35,275 nt of DNA. Source: Lentimicrobiaceae bacterium (lineage in GTDB: Bacteria > Bacteroidota > Bacteroidia > Bacteroidales > UBA4417). A program made the position numbers and the translations under genes. Below are positions 7,700-16,414 of this stretch, piece by piece. The stretch is taken from assembly GCA_028697555.1 (NCBI GenBank), contig JAQVEX010000026.1:1-35275 (forward strand), written 5' to 3'. Within the stretch, counting starts at the first letter, position 1. The number at the start of each line of letters is the position of its first letter. Below the pieces are notes generated by a model. The model was not told where the DNA came from. It made no database searches and saw nothing but the letters and a program-made list of their open reading frames with translations.

Positions 7700-8425
7700 T
7701 TACATAGGCATTTCTTGATATACCTTTCCGTTTATCTTTTTACCATTCAATTGTTTGTTTCGCTTTATTCCATCACTTCCCCAGGTACCCCACTGTTTAA
7801 AAAAGAAAGCTGCATCTTGTTTTTTGCATTGTTCTTTTATTGAAAGAACCCATTCTGCATTCATTGGTCGCGCACTTACTCCACTTTCACCACCTACGAT
7901 GACCCAATTAATATTATCTAAATTAAGTTTTCCCAAATCTTCTAAAAGAGGTTCACAAGATAAAAAACGTATAGGTGCATCAAGATTTCTAAGCATATCT
8001 ATTCTTTTTTTTGATTTTTTGTTTTCCACAGTAACGCCCAACCATGCATTATTGGGGGCTACTCGACTGCTGAAATAATCATTCATCCTTTCGGCTCTTT
8101 TGGTAAGAATTTGGTATCTATGTTGGGGTGTTTGTTTGATTATACTCATAACTTTATCAATGAACTCAAATGGAACATCATTATGGAATAAGTCACTCAT
8201 CGAGCACACAAAAATCGTGTGAGGTTTTTTCCATAATAAAGGTTCTTGCAGATTTTCCTCGTGCAAAGTAAGAGAAAAACCGTTTTGATATTTTTTTTGT
8301 CCCATAGCTTTTAATCGACGTGCCATAATTTCCGCATAACAGTGTTGACAGCCTGCCGAAAACTTAGTACAGCCAGTTATTGGATTCCAGGTTTTATCTG
8401 TCCATTCTATTTTTGTTGTTTTCAT
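7700..8425 (-). CDS. Three-Cys-motif protein, phage Gp37/Gp68 family (DUF5131)
   Basis: 241 aa. The N-terminus KIEWTDKTWNPITGC is the family signature. Three cysteines follow the pattern C19-x6-C26-x2-C29-Y, reminiscent of radical-SAM iron-sulfur sites but with six residues rather than three in the first gap. Later family landmarks are VCSMSDLFH, RYQILTKRAERM, FLSCEPLL, WVIVGGESG with ARPM, and FFFKQWGTW. A radical-SAM-like TIM barrel is a reasonable inference; substrate and reaction are unknown. The gene overlaps the TcmP-like gene by four bases (8422-8425), so translation is probably coupled. That pairing is itself characteristic of the family, and here the pair sits directly downstream of a type I restriction operon. 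No terminator was seen after it. Confidence 0.88.
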   Translation of the reverse strand: MKTTKIEWTDKTWNPITGCTKFSAGCQHCYAEIMARRLKAMGQKKYQNGFSLTLHEENLQEPLLWKKPHTIFVCSMSDLFHNDVPFEFIDKVMSIIKQTPQHRYQILTKRAERMNDYFSSRVAPNNAWLGVTVENKKSKKRIDMLRNLDAPIRFLSCEPLLEDLGKLNLDNINWVIVGGESGVSARPMNAEWVLSIKEQCKKQDAAFFFKQWGTWGSDGIKRNKQLNGKKINGKVYQEMPM

Positions 8426-9540
8426 TGTTTTGTATTCACAATTTCATAATTAACAATACGATTGTTTTTGTACACTTGATCGTAATTAACTAAGGGGCTC
8501 CTTCCATCAAATGTTATAAATCCATCTCTTTTCATTTGCGAAATCACCTCAGACGCATGTTTGTCGATATGTCCTTCTTTTAGTGTAAAATCGTACGCTT
8601 TTTTGTTATTATTTATTTTTCCTTTTAAAATCAGGTCTCTTAGTTTAGTTGAAAATTCTTCTATTTTGGTATATATAGGTGTGCCGAAAAGATCTTTATT
8701 ATACAAGGATTTTACTTCATCATTATTAATATCAAAATTTGCCTCACCATTTAATTCGTTGCTTTTCCAAGCAGTTTTCAAAAACTTATCTACAGCACGA
8801 ATATGTGTAGCACCAAAAATTATTCCGTAAATATTATTCCCTTTTTTTATTGTGAATGGATATAAAGAGAGTTTCGATTCCTTAGGTAAACTTTTTTTAA
8901 GCTGCTCCAGAATACTTTTATGTACATATTTATAAGGATTTTTTTTAGCTTTTTCGATATCAATATAAATGTTTTTTTTAAACTCTTTCGTTTCACCAAA
9001 TCTCAGAAAATATGATGATGATACATAATATAGAAAGTCCGTCTCTTTTGTGTTAGCTAATTCTAATAAATACTTGTCTGCTAGATACTTGATTCCATTT
9101 TGGTCTATGTAAACAAGAGAGGGTCGTACCTTAATAGTTGAAATTTTTTCAGAAAACAAAACATCAAAATCTTTATTGTGATATTCGATATTAATATTAG
9201 CTCTGCTAAGTTCAGGGTTGTCTTTAATGTACGTTTTACAGGCTTTTGTAAGTTTTACAAATTTGGTTTTATCGAAATCGTTGAAGCACAAATTGACCTT
9301 TGTTTTCTTTTGAAATATATTTCCTATCTGATTTTTAACTTGTTGTAAAATACGTATAGGACTACCTGCGACTCCATTTATATCAAAACCCGGTCCTGAG
9401 AAAAAATCAAAAATCCATAACTCTTTATATCCTCCCATTATAAACGTTGGTAGCCATTCTTTTGCATAATCCTCAAATATTACGAGTTTATCTAAAGTAG
9501 CTTCATCAAATGGTTTGTCGTGAAGGTCTTTAGCAGCCAT
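8422..9540 (-). CDS. tcmP: Three-Cys-motif partner protein (TcmP-like)
   Basis: 372 aa. TcmP proteins regularly accompany Gp37/Gp68 three-Cys proteins, as here. IFDFFSGPG (43-51) looks like methyltransferase motif I with Asp45. FNDFDKTKF (86-94) resembles the acidic second strand, and LVYIDQNGI (142-150, Asp146) stands where such folds have a motif IV acidic residue. The C-terminal 70 residues (KAYDFTLKEGHIDKHASEVISQMKRDG region) look like a winged helix. I infer a Rossmann-type, possibly SAM-binding enzyme with a nucleic-acid-binding tail; activity is unproven. It is rich in Lys, Asn and Ile and visibly more AT-rich than hsdM or hsdS, suggesting a separate origin. It overlaps the next gene by 4 nt and has its own promoter at 9575-9606. 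Confidence 0.82.
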   Translation of the reverse strand: MAAKDLHDKPFDEATLDKLVIFEDYAKEWLPTFIMGGYKELWIFDFFSGPGFDINGVAGSPIRILQQVKNQIGNIFQKKTKVNLCFNDFDKTKFVKLTKACKTYIKDNPELSRANINIEYHNKDFDVLFSEKISTIKVRPSLVYIDQNGIKYLADKYLLELANTKETDFLYYVSSSYFLRFGETKEFKKNIYIDIEKAKKNPYKYVHKSILEQLKKSLPKESKLSLYPFTIKKGNNIYGIIFGATHIRAVDKFLKTAWKSNELNGEANFDINNDEVKSLYNKDLFGTPIYTKIEEFSTKLRDLILKGKINNNKKAYDFTLKEGHIDKHASEVISQMKRDGFITFDGRSPLVNYDQVYKNNRIVNYEIVNTKQ

Positions 9541-9574
9541 TATTATATTATTTTTATATAATTAAACATTTCTA

Positions 9575-9606
9575 CAAATGTAAACTATGTTTAAACATTA
9601 AACAAA
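9575..9606 (-). promoter_or_regulatory. Promoter for the tcmP/three-Cys module
   Basis: On the minus strand TTTG (9606-9603), a 20-base spacer and TACATTTG (9582-9575) make a full Bacteroidota-type promoter. The -33 element lies in the last codons of hsdS and the -7 box lies after its stop. The predicted start is near 9568, about 28 nt before the tcmP ATG. The two-gene module could therefore be expressed independently of the restriction operon. Confidence 0.65.
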
Positions 9607-10892
9607 CTATATTCTTCTTTTATTTTCTCCTTCCCCTCAAACGCCTCCTGCAACAAAGCTTTTAGCAAGTGCTCAGTGGCTTGTTGATTAGCTGTAATAT
9701 ATTCTTTAAGTTGTTCGGTTTTAGCTAATTGCTTTTCAACTTCCTCCACAATTCGTTTTTGTTCGGGAAGTGGCGGAAGCGATAAGACAATACTTGACAA
9801 TGATGAACCTGATAAATTCTTAATCCCCATACCCTTACGATAATTATGAATTTCACCGCTGAAGAAAATTTTCTTCATATAATAATATAGATATTCTGAA
9901 CTTATTCCTAAATATGGTCTTACTCTATGAATATGATTTTGAAAACAAATTGGTTCTTCAATTTGCCATATCGCAGAACGACCTGCCTCTCCACCTTCAC
10001 AAACTAGCAAATCACCTTTTATTGCAGTGCATCTATCCAATTCTGAATCTTCAATTTTCATTTGTCTTAGATCATCTAATATGAAATATCCCCAATAAAG
10101 ATTAGAAGTGGTTATATATGATCGTAACATCCCTTTATTTCGTGTACGATCCAATGTTTTACCAGAGTTATGTTGAGTAATCTCCCCCAACCTACTCCAC
10201 ACCCAATTTTTAGGAATTTCAAACGGAATCTCTTCGGGTTTAATGGGTGGTAAAGGTTTTTGTTTTTTACCCTTATTTGTTTCCTCTTTTTTTGCTTTAA
10301 TTCGCTTTAGCAGTTCTGTAGCAGGCTCGTCATTAGGGTCTTGTGGCACTAATTTGCCTTGTACAGCTTCTTGCAGAATAGCTTGATTAAGGTTTTCTAT
10401 TTGTGTTAGTTGCTCAGCAAACAATCTGTCTAATGCATCTCCCTTTTCAACTAATTTTGCCTCTAAATCAACGATATATTGTTGTTTTTCCATGCTTGGA
10501 ACAATCACTTCCACATCAGCAATTCGGTTCATCGGCAAAGTTACATTTGCCATTCCTTTCATTTGCGATACTAATAATTCTTCACGGTTCCAATGCAAGT
10601 AAATCTGTAAGTATTTGGCTAAAACAAAGTTTTCATCATGGGGAATTACAGCACATAAGATAGTTCCTAAAGCAAATTTACCCTCGCAATATTTTACGCG
10701 TTTCATACTTGCATGACCATGACCTGTAGAAGATACCAATGGAATAATTACCGCTTTTGCATCAAATTGATATTCGTTGTGGGTTTTATGCTCTTCACCA
10801 AGAGTAACCATTTCATATTCACCCGGTATAGCTTTCATTATTCCTGTTGCTCCTTTAGTAATAGAACATATATCGCCTAATCTGTACTTCAT
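9591..10892 (-). CDS. hsdS: Type I restriction-modification specificity subunit (HsdS)
   Basis: 433 aa. It is the DNA-recognition subunit that pairs with HsdM for methylation and with HsdR for cleavage. It has two target-recognition domains: TRD1 about residues 1-150, ending PSMEKQQYIVDLEAKL, and TRD2 about 225-385, ending LPPLPEQKRIVEEVEKQL. Each is followed by a conserved helical region (about 150-210 and 385-425), the standard HsdS architecture for a bipartite target. A Lys/Pro-rich linker (about 195-225) separates the halves. The ATG shares one base with the hsdM stop, so translation is coupled. The recognition sequence cannot be deduced. The last codons contain the -33 element of the downstream module promoter. 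Confidence 0.95.
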   Translation of the reverse strand: MKYRLGDICSITKGATGIMKAIPGEYEMVTLGEEHKTHNEYQFDAKAVIIPLVSSTGHGHASMKRVKYCEGKFALGTILCAVIPHDENFVLAKYLQIYLHWNREELLVSQMKGMANVTLPMNRIADVEVIVPSMEKQQYIVDLEAKLVEKGDALDRLFAEQLTQIENLNQAILQEAVQGKLVPQDPNDEPATELLKRIKAKKEETNKGKKQKPLPPIKPEEIPFEIPKNWVWSRLGEITQHNSGKTLDRTRNKGMLRSYITTSNLYWGYFILDDLRQMKIEDSELDRCTAIKGDLLVCEGGEAGRSAIWQIEEPICFQNHIHRVRPYLGISSEYLYYYMKKIFFSGEIHNYRKGMGIKNLSGSSLSSIVLSLPPLPEQKRIVEEVEKQLAKTEQLKEYITANQQATEHLLKALLQEAFEGKEKIKEEYSLFNV

Positions 10893-12316
10893 TATTCTGC
10901 CAATGCTTTTAATTTGTTTAGAATTTCGGTTATTTTCACTTGATTTTTTTCAAGTTTTGAAATAATCTCTTTTCTATCGTATACCACTTCTTCAACTACA
11001 TTGTTAGGATTTTTAATATCTAAATCGTAATCTCGTTCAATAATGGTATCAATGGGGACTTTCCACGCTACATCGTTTTCAGAACGATTATTCCACCATT
11101 TTTTAATTTTATCAAACTCGGAAATTCGTATCGGTTTTGTTTTGCTATAGGCTTTATAACCTTCGGGTAATGTATGTTCGTAGTACCAAATTTCTTTTGT
11201 CGGCTTGCCTTTTTCAAAGAAAATCAGGTTGGTGTTTACCGTAGCATAAGGTGCAAAAACAGACTGTGGCAGGCGGACAATGGTGTGCACGTTGCAATCT
11301 TCTAATAACTTTTGCCTTATGCGCTGTTTTACACCTTCGCCTGTCAAACTGCCATCGGGTAGTACAATGCCGGCACGTCCGCCTTGTTTTAGCATTTGTA
11401 TAAAAAGGATTAAAAATAGGTCGGCACTTTCTTTGGTGCGGTAGTTCATCGGGAAATTGGTCTCCATACCATCGCCAACTACGCCGCCAAATGGCGGATT
11501 TGCTAAAATAATATCTACACGGTCTTTTTGCTTTATAGAGGTAAGCTCACGGCTTAAAGAATCGTTATTCACAATTTTCGGAATTTCAATGTCGTGAGTA
11601 ATCAGGTTTATTACGCATAGCATAAAAGGTAACGGTTTTAGCTCTGTGCCCGTAATAGTTTCCTGTAATAATTCGCGGTCGTTTATGTTTTTCACTTGCT
11701 TTTTTAGATGTTCTACGGCACATACCAAAAAACCGCCAGTGCCGCAAGCAGGATCGCATATTTTTTCGCCTAATTGTGGGTCTGTCATATCCACAATAAA
11801 CTGCGTTAAAGCCCTTGGCGTATAAAATTCGCCTGTGTCTTTTTTGGCTGCCAATCCTTGCAAAATTTCCTCATAAATAGCGTTAAAAACGTGGTGCTCC
11901 TTGCTAATATTGAAGTCGATTTCGTTAAGTTTATTAATGGCTTGTCGGAGGGTTGTACCACTTTTCATATAGTTATTTGTACCATCAAAAATCTGTCTAA
12001 TAATGATACCCAACTTGTCATCAACTCCAACTTGTAACTCTTTTAATGATGGGAAAAGTTGATTGTTTACAAAACTTATCAGTTCATCGCCGGTAATGCC
12101 TTCATCATCTTCTGCCCAGTTACGCCATTGCAATTCTGATGGAATAGGGGACTTGTAGTTCAAATTGAGTAATTCTTTTTCTTTGTCTTTATCGTCAAAA
12201 AGTTTCAAAAAAATCATCCACCCCAATTGTTCAATGCGTTGTGCGTCGCCACTCAAACCAGGGTCTTTTCTAAAAATATCTCGAATAGATTTTATTACTC
12301 CGCTTAGATTACTCAT
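10892..12316 (-). CDS. hsdM: Type I restriction-modification methyltransferase subunit (HsdM)
   Basis: 474 aa N6-adenine DNA methyltransferase. An N-terminal HsdM helical domain (about 1-140) precedes the catalytic domain. SAM-binding motif I is DPACGTGGF (188-196) and catalytic motif IV is NPPF (273-276). KKDTGEFYTPRALTQFIV (159-176) is the typical segment before motif I. No truncation or frameshift is visible. It starts 6 nt after the RhuM-like gene and overlaps hsdS by one base, placing it in the middle of a tight operon. With HsdS it should methylate the host target and protect it from HsdR. Confidence 0.96.
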   Translation of the reverse strand: MSNLSGVIKSIRDIFRKDPGLSGDAQRIEQLGWMIFLKLFDDKDKEKELLNLNYKSPIPSELQWRNWAEDDEGITGDELISFVNNQLFPSLKELQVGVDDKLGIIIRQIFDGTNNYMKSGTTLRQAINKLNEIDFNISKEHHVFNAIYEEILQGLAAKKDTGEFYTPRALTQFIVDMTDPQLGEKICDPACGTGGFLVCAVEHLKKQVKNINDRELLQETITGTELKPLPFMLCVINLITHDIEIPKIVNNDSLSRELTSIKQKDRVDIILANPPFGGVVGDGMETNFPMNYRTKESADLFLILFIQMLKQGGRAGIVLPDGSLTGEGVKQRIRQKLLEDCNVHTIVRLPQSVFAPYATVNTNLIFFEKGKPTKEIWYYEHTLPEGYKAYSKTKPIRISEFDKIKKWWNNRSENDVAWKVPIDTIIERDYDLDIKNPNNVVEEVVYDRKEIISKLEKNQVKITEILNKLKALAE

Positions 12317-12322
12317 TTTTAT

Positions 12323-13195
12323 TTATGATTTTGGATCTGTGATTTCCGAAATTGAATTTAAAATGTTTTCTACCGAATTCTTATCCATTTTTGCAAAAGC
12401 AAACCATTTTTTACCCAAATCTTTTAATGAGGCACCCAAATGATATACTTCCGTACCGTCAATAATAATAAATCGGTCGTGGCTTTGGGTAAATTTTTTT
12501 ATTTCAAAATTGCCATATTGAGCATTGGCTTTCTGCACGTCGAGCTGTAACTCTTTACTTATGCTTTTTGTCAGTAGTAAAACTTTTACATTTTTATTTT
12601 TCTTTGTCAAATGCGTTAAAGTGGTTTCGTCTATATAGTTGTCAATTAGTACTATATTTTTTTCAGCGGAACGAATAATTTTTGAAACTAATTCGTAGGC
12701 ATCAAAAATTTGTCCTTCAAAAAAAACACCCTGAATAGGCAATTCGTTTGATTTTATTTGGAAAGAAATGTCATCTACTTTCTCAGCAAGTTTTTCCACT
12801 GTGTTTTCAACACGATTCATTCTTTGGTTAAGTGCATAACCTTTTAATAAATAATCTTTTAAAACATTAGTAGCCCAAATTCTAAATTGTGTACCTTGTT
12901 TCGATTTTACCCTATAACCTACTGAAATAATGACATCAAGGTTGTAGTATTCTATTTTTCGTCTTACATTTCTGTTTCCTTCTTTTTGAACCGTCAAGTA
13001 TTCCTTGACAGTTGAAATCTTATCTAATTCTTTTTCGCGGAAACAGTTATTTATATGTAAACTAATGTTCTGTTTTGTTTGTTGAAATAAAGTAGCCATT
13101 TGCTGTTGTGATAACCAAACAGTGTCTTCTTCCAAACGTACTTCAATTCGCTCTGTTAGTTCATTAGATTGATATAATAAAATTTCACTACTCAT
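12323..13195 (-). CDS. RhuM-like protein with C-terminal phospholipase-D-like domain
   Basis: 290 aa in two parts. Residues 1-125 match the RhuM (virulence RhuM family) pattern: IEVRLEEDTVWLSQQQMA, then FQQTKQNISLHINN, NVRRKIEYYNLDVIISVGYRV, and FRIWATNVLKDYLLKGY. This reads as a DNA-binding-like module. After a short coiled segment (about 125-150), residues 160-275 resemble a PLD-type domain, with a single H-x-R-x4-D motif (His239, Arg241, Asp246) and GASLKDLGKK. Such proteins recur in type I restriction operons. Their role is not established; a nuclease or regulatory accessory is plausible. It sits between hsdR (15 nt gap) and hsdM (6 nt gap), so it is part of the operon and not an insertion beside it. 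Confidence 0.85.
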   Translation of the reverse strand: MSSEILLYQSNELTERIEVRLEEDTVWLSQQQMATLFQQTKQNISLHINNCFREKELDKISTVKEYLTVQKEGNRNVRRKIEYYNLDVIISVGYRVKSKQGTQFRIWATNVLKDYLLKGYALNQRMNRVENTVEKLAEKVDDISFQIKSNELPIQGVFFEGQIFDAYELVSKIIRSAEKNIVLIDNYIDETTLTHLTKKNKNVKVLLLTKSISKELQLDVQKANAQYGNFEIKKFTQSHDRFIIIDGTEVYHLGASLKDLGKKWFAFAKMDKNSVENILNSISEITDPKS

Positions 13196-13210
13196 AGTTT
13201 TTAACTTATT

Positions 13211-15601
13211 CTATGCTGTTTTGTACAGTTCGTTTTGCAATTCTTTGATGGCTTTTTTGTATTTATCACGACTGCCAAAAGCTTTTATAATTTCGGTAAC
13301 AGAACCTATTTCATTAATTGGAGGAACAGTCAAGATTTGAATATTCTCCATATTTTCAATTCCTTGGTCAGCGTACTTGTCAAGCAATGCTTCTAATACT
13401 TTTCTGGCTTGTTCGCCATATTTTGTAAAATAATTTCTTTTCTTAACATTGTTTGCTCGCTCTTTACGTGTTAATGGAGGTTGCTCATAAGCAACGTGGC
13501 ATATTAAATCAAACAAATCAAGTTCTCTGTTAACAGCCTCGTATAAAGCATCTACCATTACACCTTGTTCTGCCAGTTCGGCAATAATAGCTTCTTTTCG
13601 TTCGGTTGCGTTCCATTTGGTTAAAAAATCGTCCAAAGTAGCGAATTGCCCTTTGATAATTTCTTTTGTATGATCCTTCAGACTAGTTGTAATTGGCTTT
13701 CCGTGTTGGTCGAAATACAAGTCGCGACTAATCAATATAGAAACATCAACTCCATTAACATATACTTTTCTTCTTGGAGTTGGAGGCTCAGGAGGTGGTA
13801 ATGGCGGTTCGGGCTGTCCTATTGGAGGTTCTATAATAATTTCCTCGCCTGTTTCATCATCTATTATCGGGTCAACATCTTGCTCTTCCTCATCAATAAT
13901 ATTTCCTAAGTCAGTATCTTCGTTTACAGGTTTTATTCGTATTGGCTCGCCGTCGAAGTCGGGGTCAGCGAACAGGTTGGTTGCATTTCTAAAATCAAGA
14001 ATAGTAAAATAGAGCTTGTCATATTCCTCATTAATTCTTGTACCACGCCCGATAATTTGTTTAAACTTTGTCATCGAATTTATATTCGCATCCAGTACTA
14101 TCACTTTACAGGTTTGTGCATCAATACCTGTTGTCATCAATTCGGAAGTTGTAGCAATTACCGGATAGATTTCCTCTGGATTTGTAAAGTTATCCAACTC
14201 GCGTTTCCCTTCATCATTATCGCCTGTAATCTGCATAATGTATTTATAATTCTCTGCAACCAAATCAGCATTTTCATTGGCAAGTGCTGTTCTCATTCGC
14301 TCGGCATGGTCAATATCCACACAAAATACGATTGTTTTTGCTAAGCGGTCGAACCCTTTCAAAAACTCAGTGAGTTTGTGGGCGACTATTTGAGTTCGTT
14401 CTTCAATAACTAGATTTTTATCGAAGTCTTTACTGTTATAAATACGGTCTTTAACGGGAACTCCTTCCTTGTCAACTTTGCCTTGTTCAGGTCGCCAGCC
14501 TTCAGTATCAACATTTAGAGCAACTCTAACAACGCGGTAAGGAGCAAGAAAACCGTCATCAATTCCTTGTCGCAATGAGTATGTATAAATAGGGTCGCCA
14601 AAATATTCGATGTTCGACACTTCATTAGTTTCTTTGGGCGTGGCAGTTAGTCCAATATGAGTGGCATTTTGGAAATAGTTGAGAATTTCGCGCCATGCGC
14701 TGTCTTCTTTAGCACTTCCACGGTGGCATTCGTCAATTACCACCAAATCAAAGAAATCTCTCGAAAATTGTTTGTAAACATTGGCTGATTCCTCGCTGCC
14801 CGAAAGACCTTGATATAATGCTAAATAAATTTCAAAACTCTTATCTATTTGGCGGTGTTTTACTACAGTCATTTTGTCTTTGAAATGCCTAAAATCTCCG
14901 CGTTTTGTTTGGTCTATAAGTGCATTGCGGTCTGCTAAAAACAATATTCGTTTTTTCGCTCCACTTTTCCAAAGTCTGTGAATTACCTGAAAGGCTGTGT
15001 AAGTTTTACCGGTGCCTGTTGCCATCACAAGTAATATCCTTTTCTGCCCATTAGCTATTGCTTCTACAGTTCTGTTTATTGCAATTTGTTGGTAATATCT
15101 TGGTCTGCGACCTGAACTGTCAAAAAAGTAATCTTGCGAAGCGATTTTTTCTGCATTAGGCGTTGTTATTCCTTTGTATCGTTTATATTTTTCCCATAAT
15201 TCAGCAGGACTAGGAAATTCGTCCATACTAAGTTCCTTTTCAATACCTTTATCAGTTATAGTTCTGTCGTGAAAAAGGAAACCGTCACCATTGCTACTAA
15301 AAACACAAGGAATATCTAAAATTTTAGCATAATCAAGAGCTTGTTGTATTCCAGCTCTTACCGAATGTCTGTTGTCTTTAGCTTCAATTATTGCTATTGG
15401 AATATTGGGTTTGTAGTACAAAATGTAGTCTGCTCGTTTCCTTTTTCCTCTGGTCGTAAATTTTCCACGAACATATATTTTTCCATCAGTAAAAGAGACT
15501 TCTTCTAATATTTGCAGTTGTTTATCCCATCCAGCTTTTTCTAAAGCAGGAGTAATAAATTTAGTGCAAATGTCTCTTTCTGAAAAATTTCTTTTGTTCA
15601 T
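13211..15601 (-). CDS. hsdR: Type I restriction endonuclease subunit (HsdR)
   Basis: 796 aa, in the range of EcoKI-like R subunits lacking long tails. The N-terminal nuclease domain shows the PD-(D/E)xK pattern: Asp58 in RADYILYY and EAK at 73-75. The SF2 translocase follows: Q-tip-like RPRYYQQIAI (166-175), Walker A ATGTGKT (194-200), DRNALIDQT, DECH (290-293), LTATP (318-322), ELMTTGIDA and the QIIGRGTR motif VI. A proline-rich linker (about 595-615) leads to the C-terminal HsdM-contacting helical region. It is the first gene of the operon and has a well-formed promoter upstream. All catalytic motifs are intact, so the system is probably active. Confidence 0.96.
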   Translation of the reverse strand: MNKRNFSERDICTKFITPALEKAGWDKQLQILEEVSFTDGKIYVRGKFTTRGKRKRADYILYYKPNIPIAIIEAKDNRHSVRAGIQQALDYAKILDIPCVFSSNGDGFLFHDRTITDKGIEKELSMDEFPSPAELWEKYKRYKGITTPNAEKIASQDYFFDSSGRRPRYYQQIAINRTVEAIANGQKRILLVMATGTGKTYTAFQVIHRLWKSGAKKRILFLADRNALIDQTKRGDFRHFKDKMTVVKHRQIDKSFEIYLALYQGLSGSEESANVYKQFSRDFFDLVVIDECHRGSAKEDSAWREILNYFQNATHIGLTATPKETNEVSNIEYFGDPIYTYSLRQGIDDGFLAPYRVVRVALNVDTEGWRPEQGKVDKEGVPVKDRIYNSKDFDKNLVIEERTQIVAHKLTEFLKGFDRLAKTIVFCVDIDHAERMRTALANENADLVAENYKYIMQITGDNDEGKRELDNFTNPEEIYPVIATTSELMTTGIDAQTCKVIVLDANINSMTKFKQIIGRGTRINEEYDKLYFTILDFRNATNLFADPDFDGEPIRIKPVNEDTDLGNIIDEEEQDVDPIIDDETGEEIIIEPPIGQPEPPLPPPEPPTPRRKVYVNGVDVSILISRDLYFDQHGKPITTSLKDHTKEIIKGQFATLDDFLTKWNATERKEAIIAELAEQGVMVDALYEAVNRELDLFDLICHVAYEQPPLTRKERANNVKKRNYFTKYGEQARKVLEALLDKYADQGIENMENIQILTVPPINEIGSVTEIIKAFGSRDKYKKAIKELQNELYKTA

Positions 15602-15653
15602 AATTTTATTTCAAAAAATGATATTGATAGCAAAGACTCAATATTTTATAAAG

Positions 15654-15686
15654 CAAACGTAATTTTTTTTTAAAATTATGCTACAA
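15654..15686 (-). promoter_or_regulatory. Promoter of the hsdR operon
   Basis: On the minus strand TTG (15686-15684), a 22-base spacer and TACGTTTG (15661-15654) match the Bacteroidota promoter pattern. The predicted start near 15647 leaves a leader of about 45 nt before the hsdR ATG. Confidence 0.6.
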
Positions 15687-15794
15687 TATTACACAAAAAT
15701 AAAACTTTTTTACGAATAGGAACAAAAAGATTTTTGTCTACAAACTACTTTGTATTTAAAATCAATGTGCCCTCAGTATATTTGAGTTAAAACA

Positions 15795-16112
15795 CTATGG
15801 AAAAATCCTTAACCCAACAACACCAATAATAATAAAGAAAGCCGAAATCATTCGTAAGGCACTTGCCGAGTCGCCAAAATAAAAAATCCCGATTAGCAGA
15901 GTCCCAATAGCGCCAATACCTGTCCATATAACATATGCCGTTCCTATAGGTAAGGACTTTTGTGCTAAGTACAAAAATAAACCGCTCAAACCCATACTAA
16001 TTATGGCAAATACTATCCACTGCCATTTATACGGCGTAGTTTGTGAAAGTTTAAAGCCAAGGGGCCAACCAACTTCCAATATCGACGCTATTATTAAATA
16101 TATCCATTCCAT
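15795..16112 (-). CDS. Small multidrug resistance (SMR) transporter, SugE/Gdx-like
   Basis: 105 aa with four transmembrane helices. Starting at the ATG at 16112 puts the essential membrane glutamate at position 13 (MEWIYLIIASILEVGW), as in Gdx/SugE. GTAYVIWTGIGAIGT in helix 3 is closer to the SugE/Gdx (guanidinium exporter) branch than to EmrE. A TTG codon 18 bases upstream (16130) extends the frame, but it lies inside a TAnnTTTG promoter box and is unlikely to be used. SMR proteins work as dual-topology dimers that exchange protons for small cations. No guanidine riboswitch was recognised upstream. It lies on the same strand as hsdR but is separated from it by 193 nt containing the hsdR promoter. 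Confidence 0.88.
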   Translation of the reverse strand: MEWIYLIIASILEVGWPLGFKLSQTTPYKWQWIVFAIISMGLSGLFLYLAQKSLPIGTAYVIWTGIGAIGTLLIGIFYFGDSASALRMISAFFIIIGVVGLRIFP

Positions 16113-16127
16113 GTTAAAAAATTTCGG

Positions 16128-16135
16128 CAAAGATA
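16128..16135 (-). promoter_or_regulatory. -7 box of the SMR gene (TATCTTTG)
   Basis: TATCTTTG on the minus strand fits TAnnTTTG and lies 15 bases before the ATG at 16112. It would give a leader of about 10 nt and places the alternative TTG start outside the transcript. No clear -33 TTG was found. Confidence 0.45.
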
Positions 16136-16170
16136 AGCGATATTGATAAATATTACTATCAGATTTATAT

Positions 16171-16294
16171 AGCCATTAGCCATTAGCTGTTAGCCGTTAG
16201 CCGTTGGCTTTTTTGTGGTTAGTGATTGGTGGTCGGTGGTCGGTTCGTGTTGCGGGTTGCGTGGTTCGTGGTTTGAGTTAGTCTTGAGTTTCGA
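16171..16294. repeat. Heptad-periodic repeat block, left arm
   Basis: 16171-16209 reads AGCCATT twice, AGCTGTT, AGCCGTT twice, then GGCT: a 7-base period with substitutions. After a T-run, 16215-16294 continues with a G/T-rich pattern built on GGTGGTC and GGTTCGT-like heptads, decaying into TTGAGTT-like units. It does not encode a credible protein. A related tract in the opposite orientation lies at 16663-16704, and the hairpin elements sit between them. Confidence 0.8.
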
Positions 16295-16414
16295 GCTCCA
16301 AGTTTTTGCGACTTTGTTAAGCTGTTATGTAATCAATAAACTTCACTTATTTAGCAACCAATAATCTGACATAAAAAAGATGAACAATGAGCAAAATTAT
16401 ATTATAAAAAAGGA

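Noticed and set aside
7598..7700. Possible coding remnant upstream of the three-Cys gene end
   Set aside because: An open stretch of about 35 codons without recognisable family or start; kept only as a note in the gap entry.
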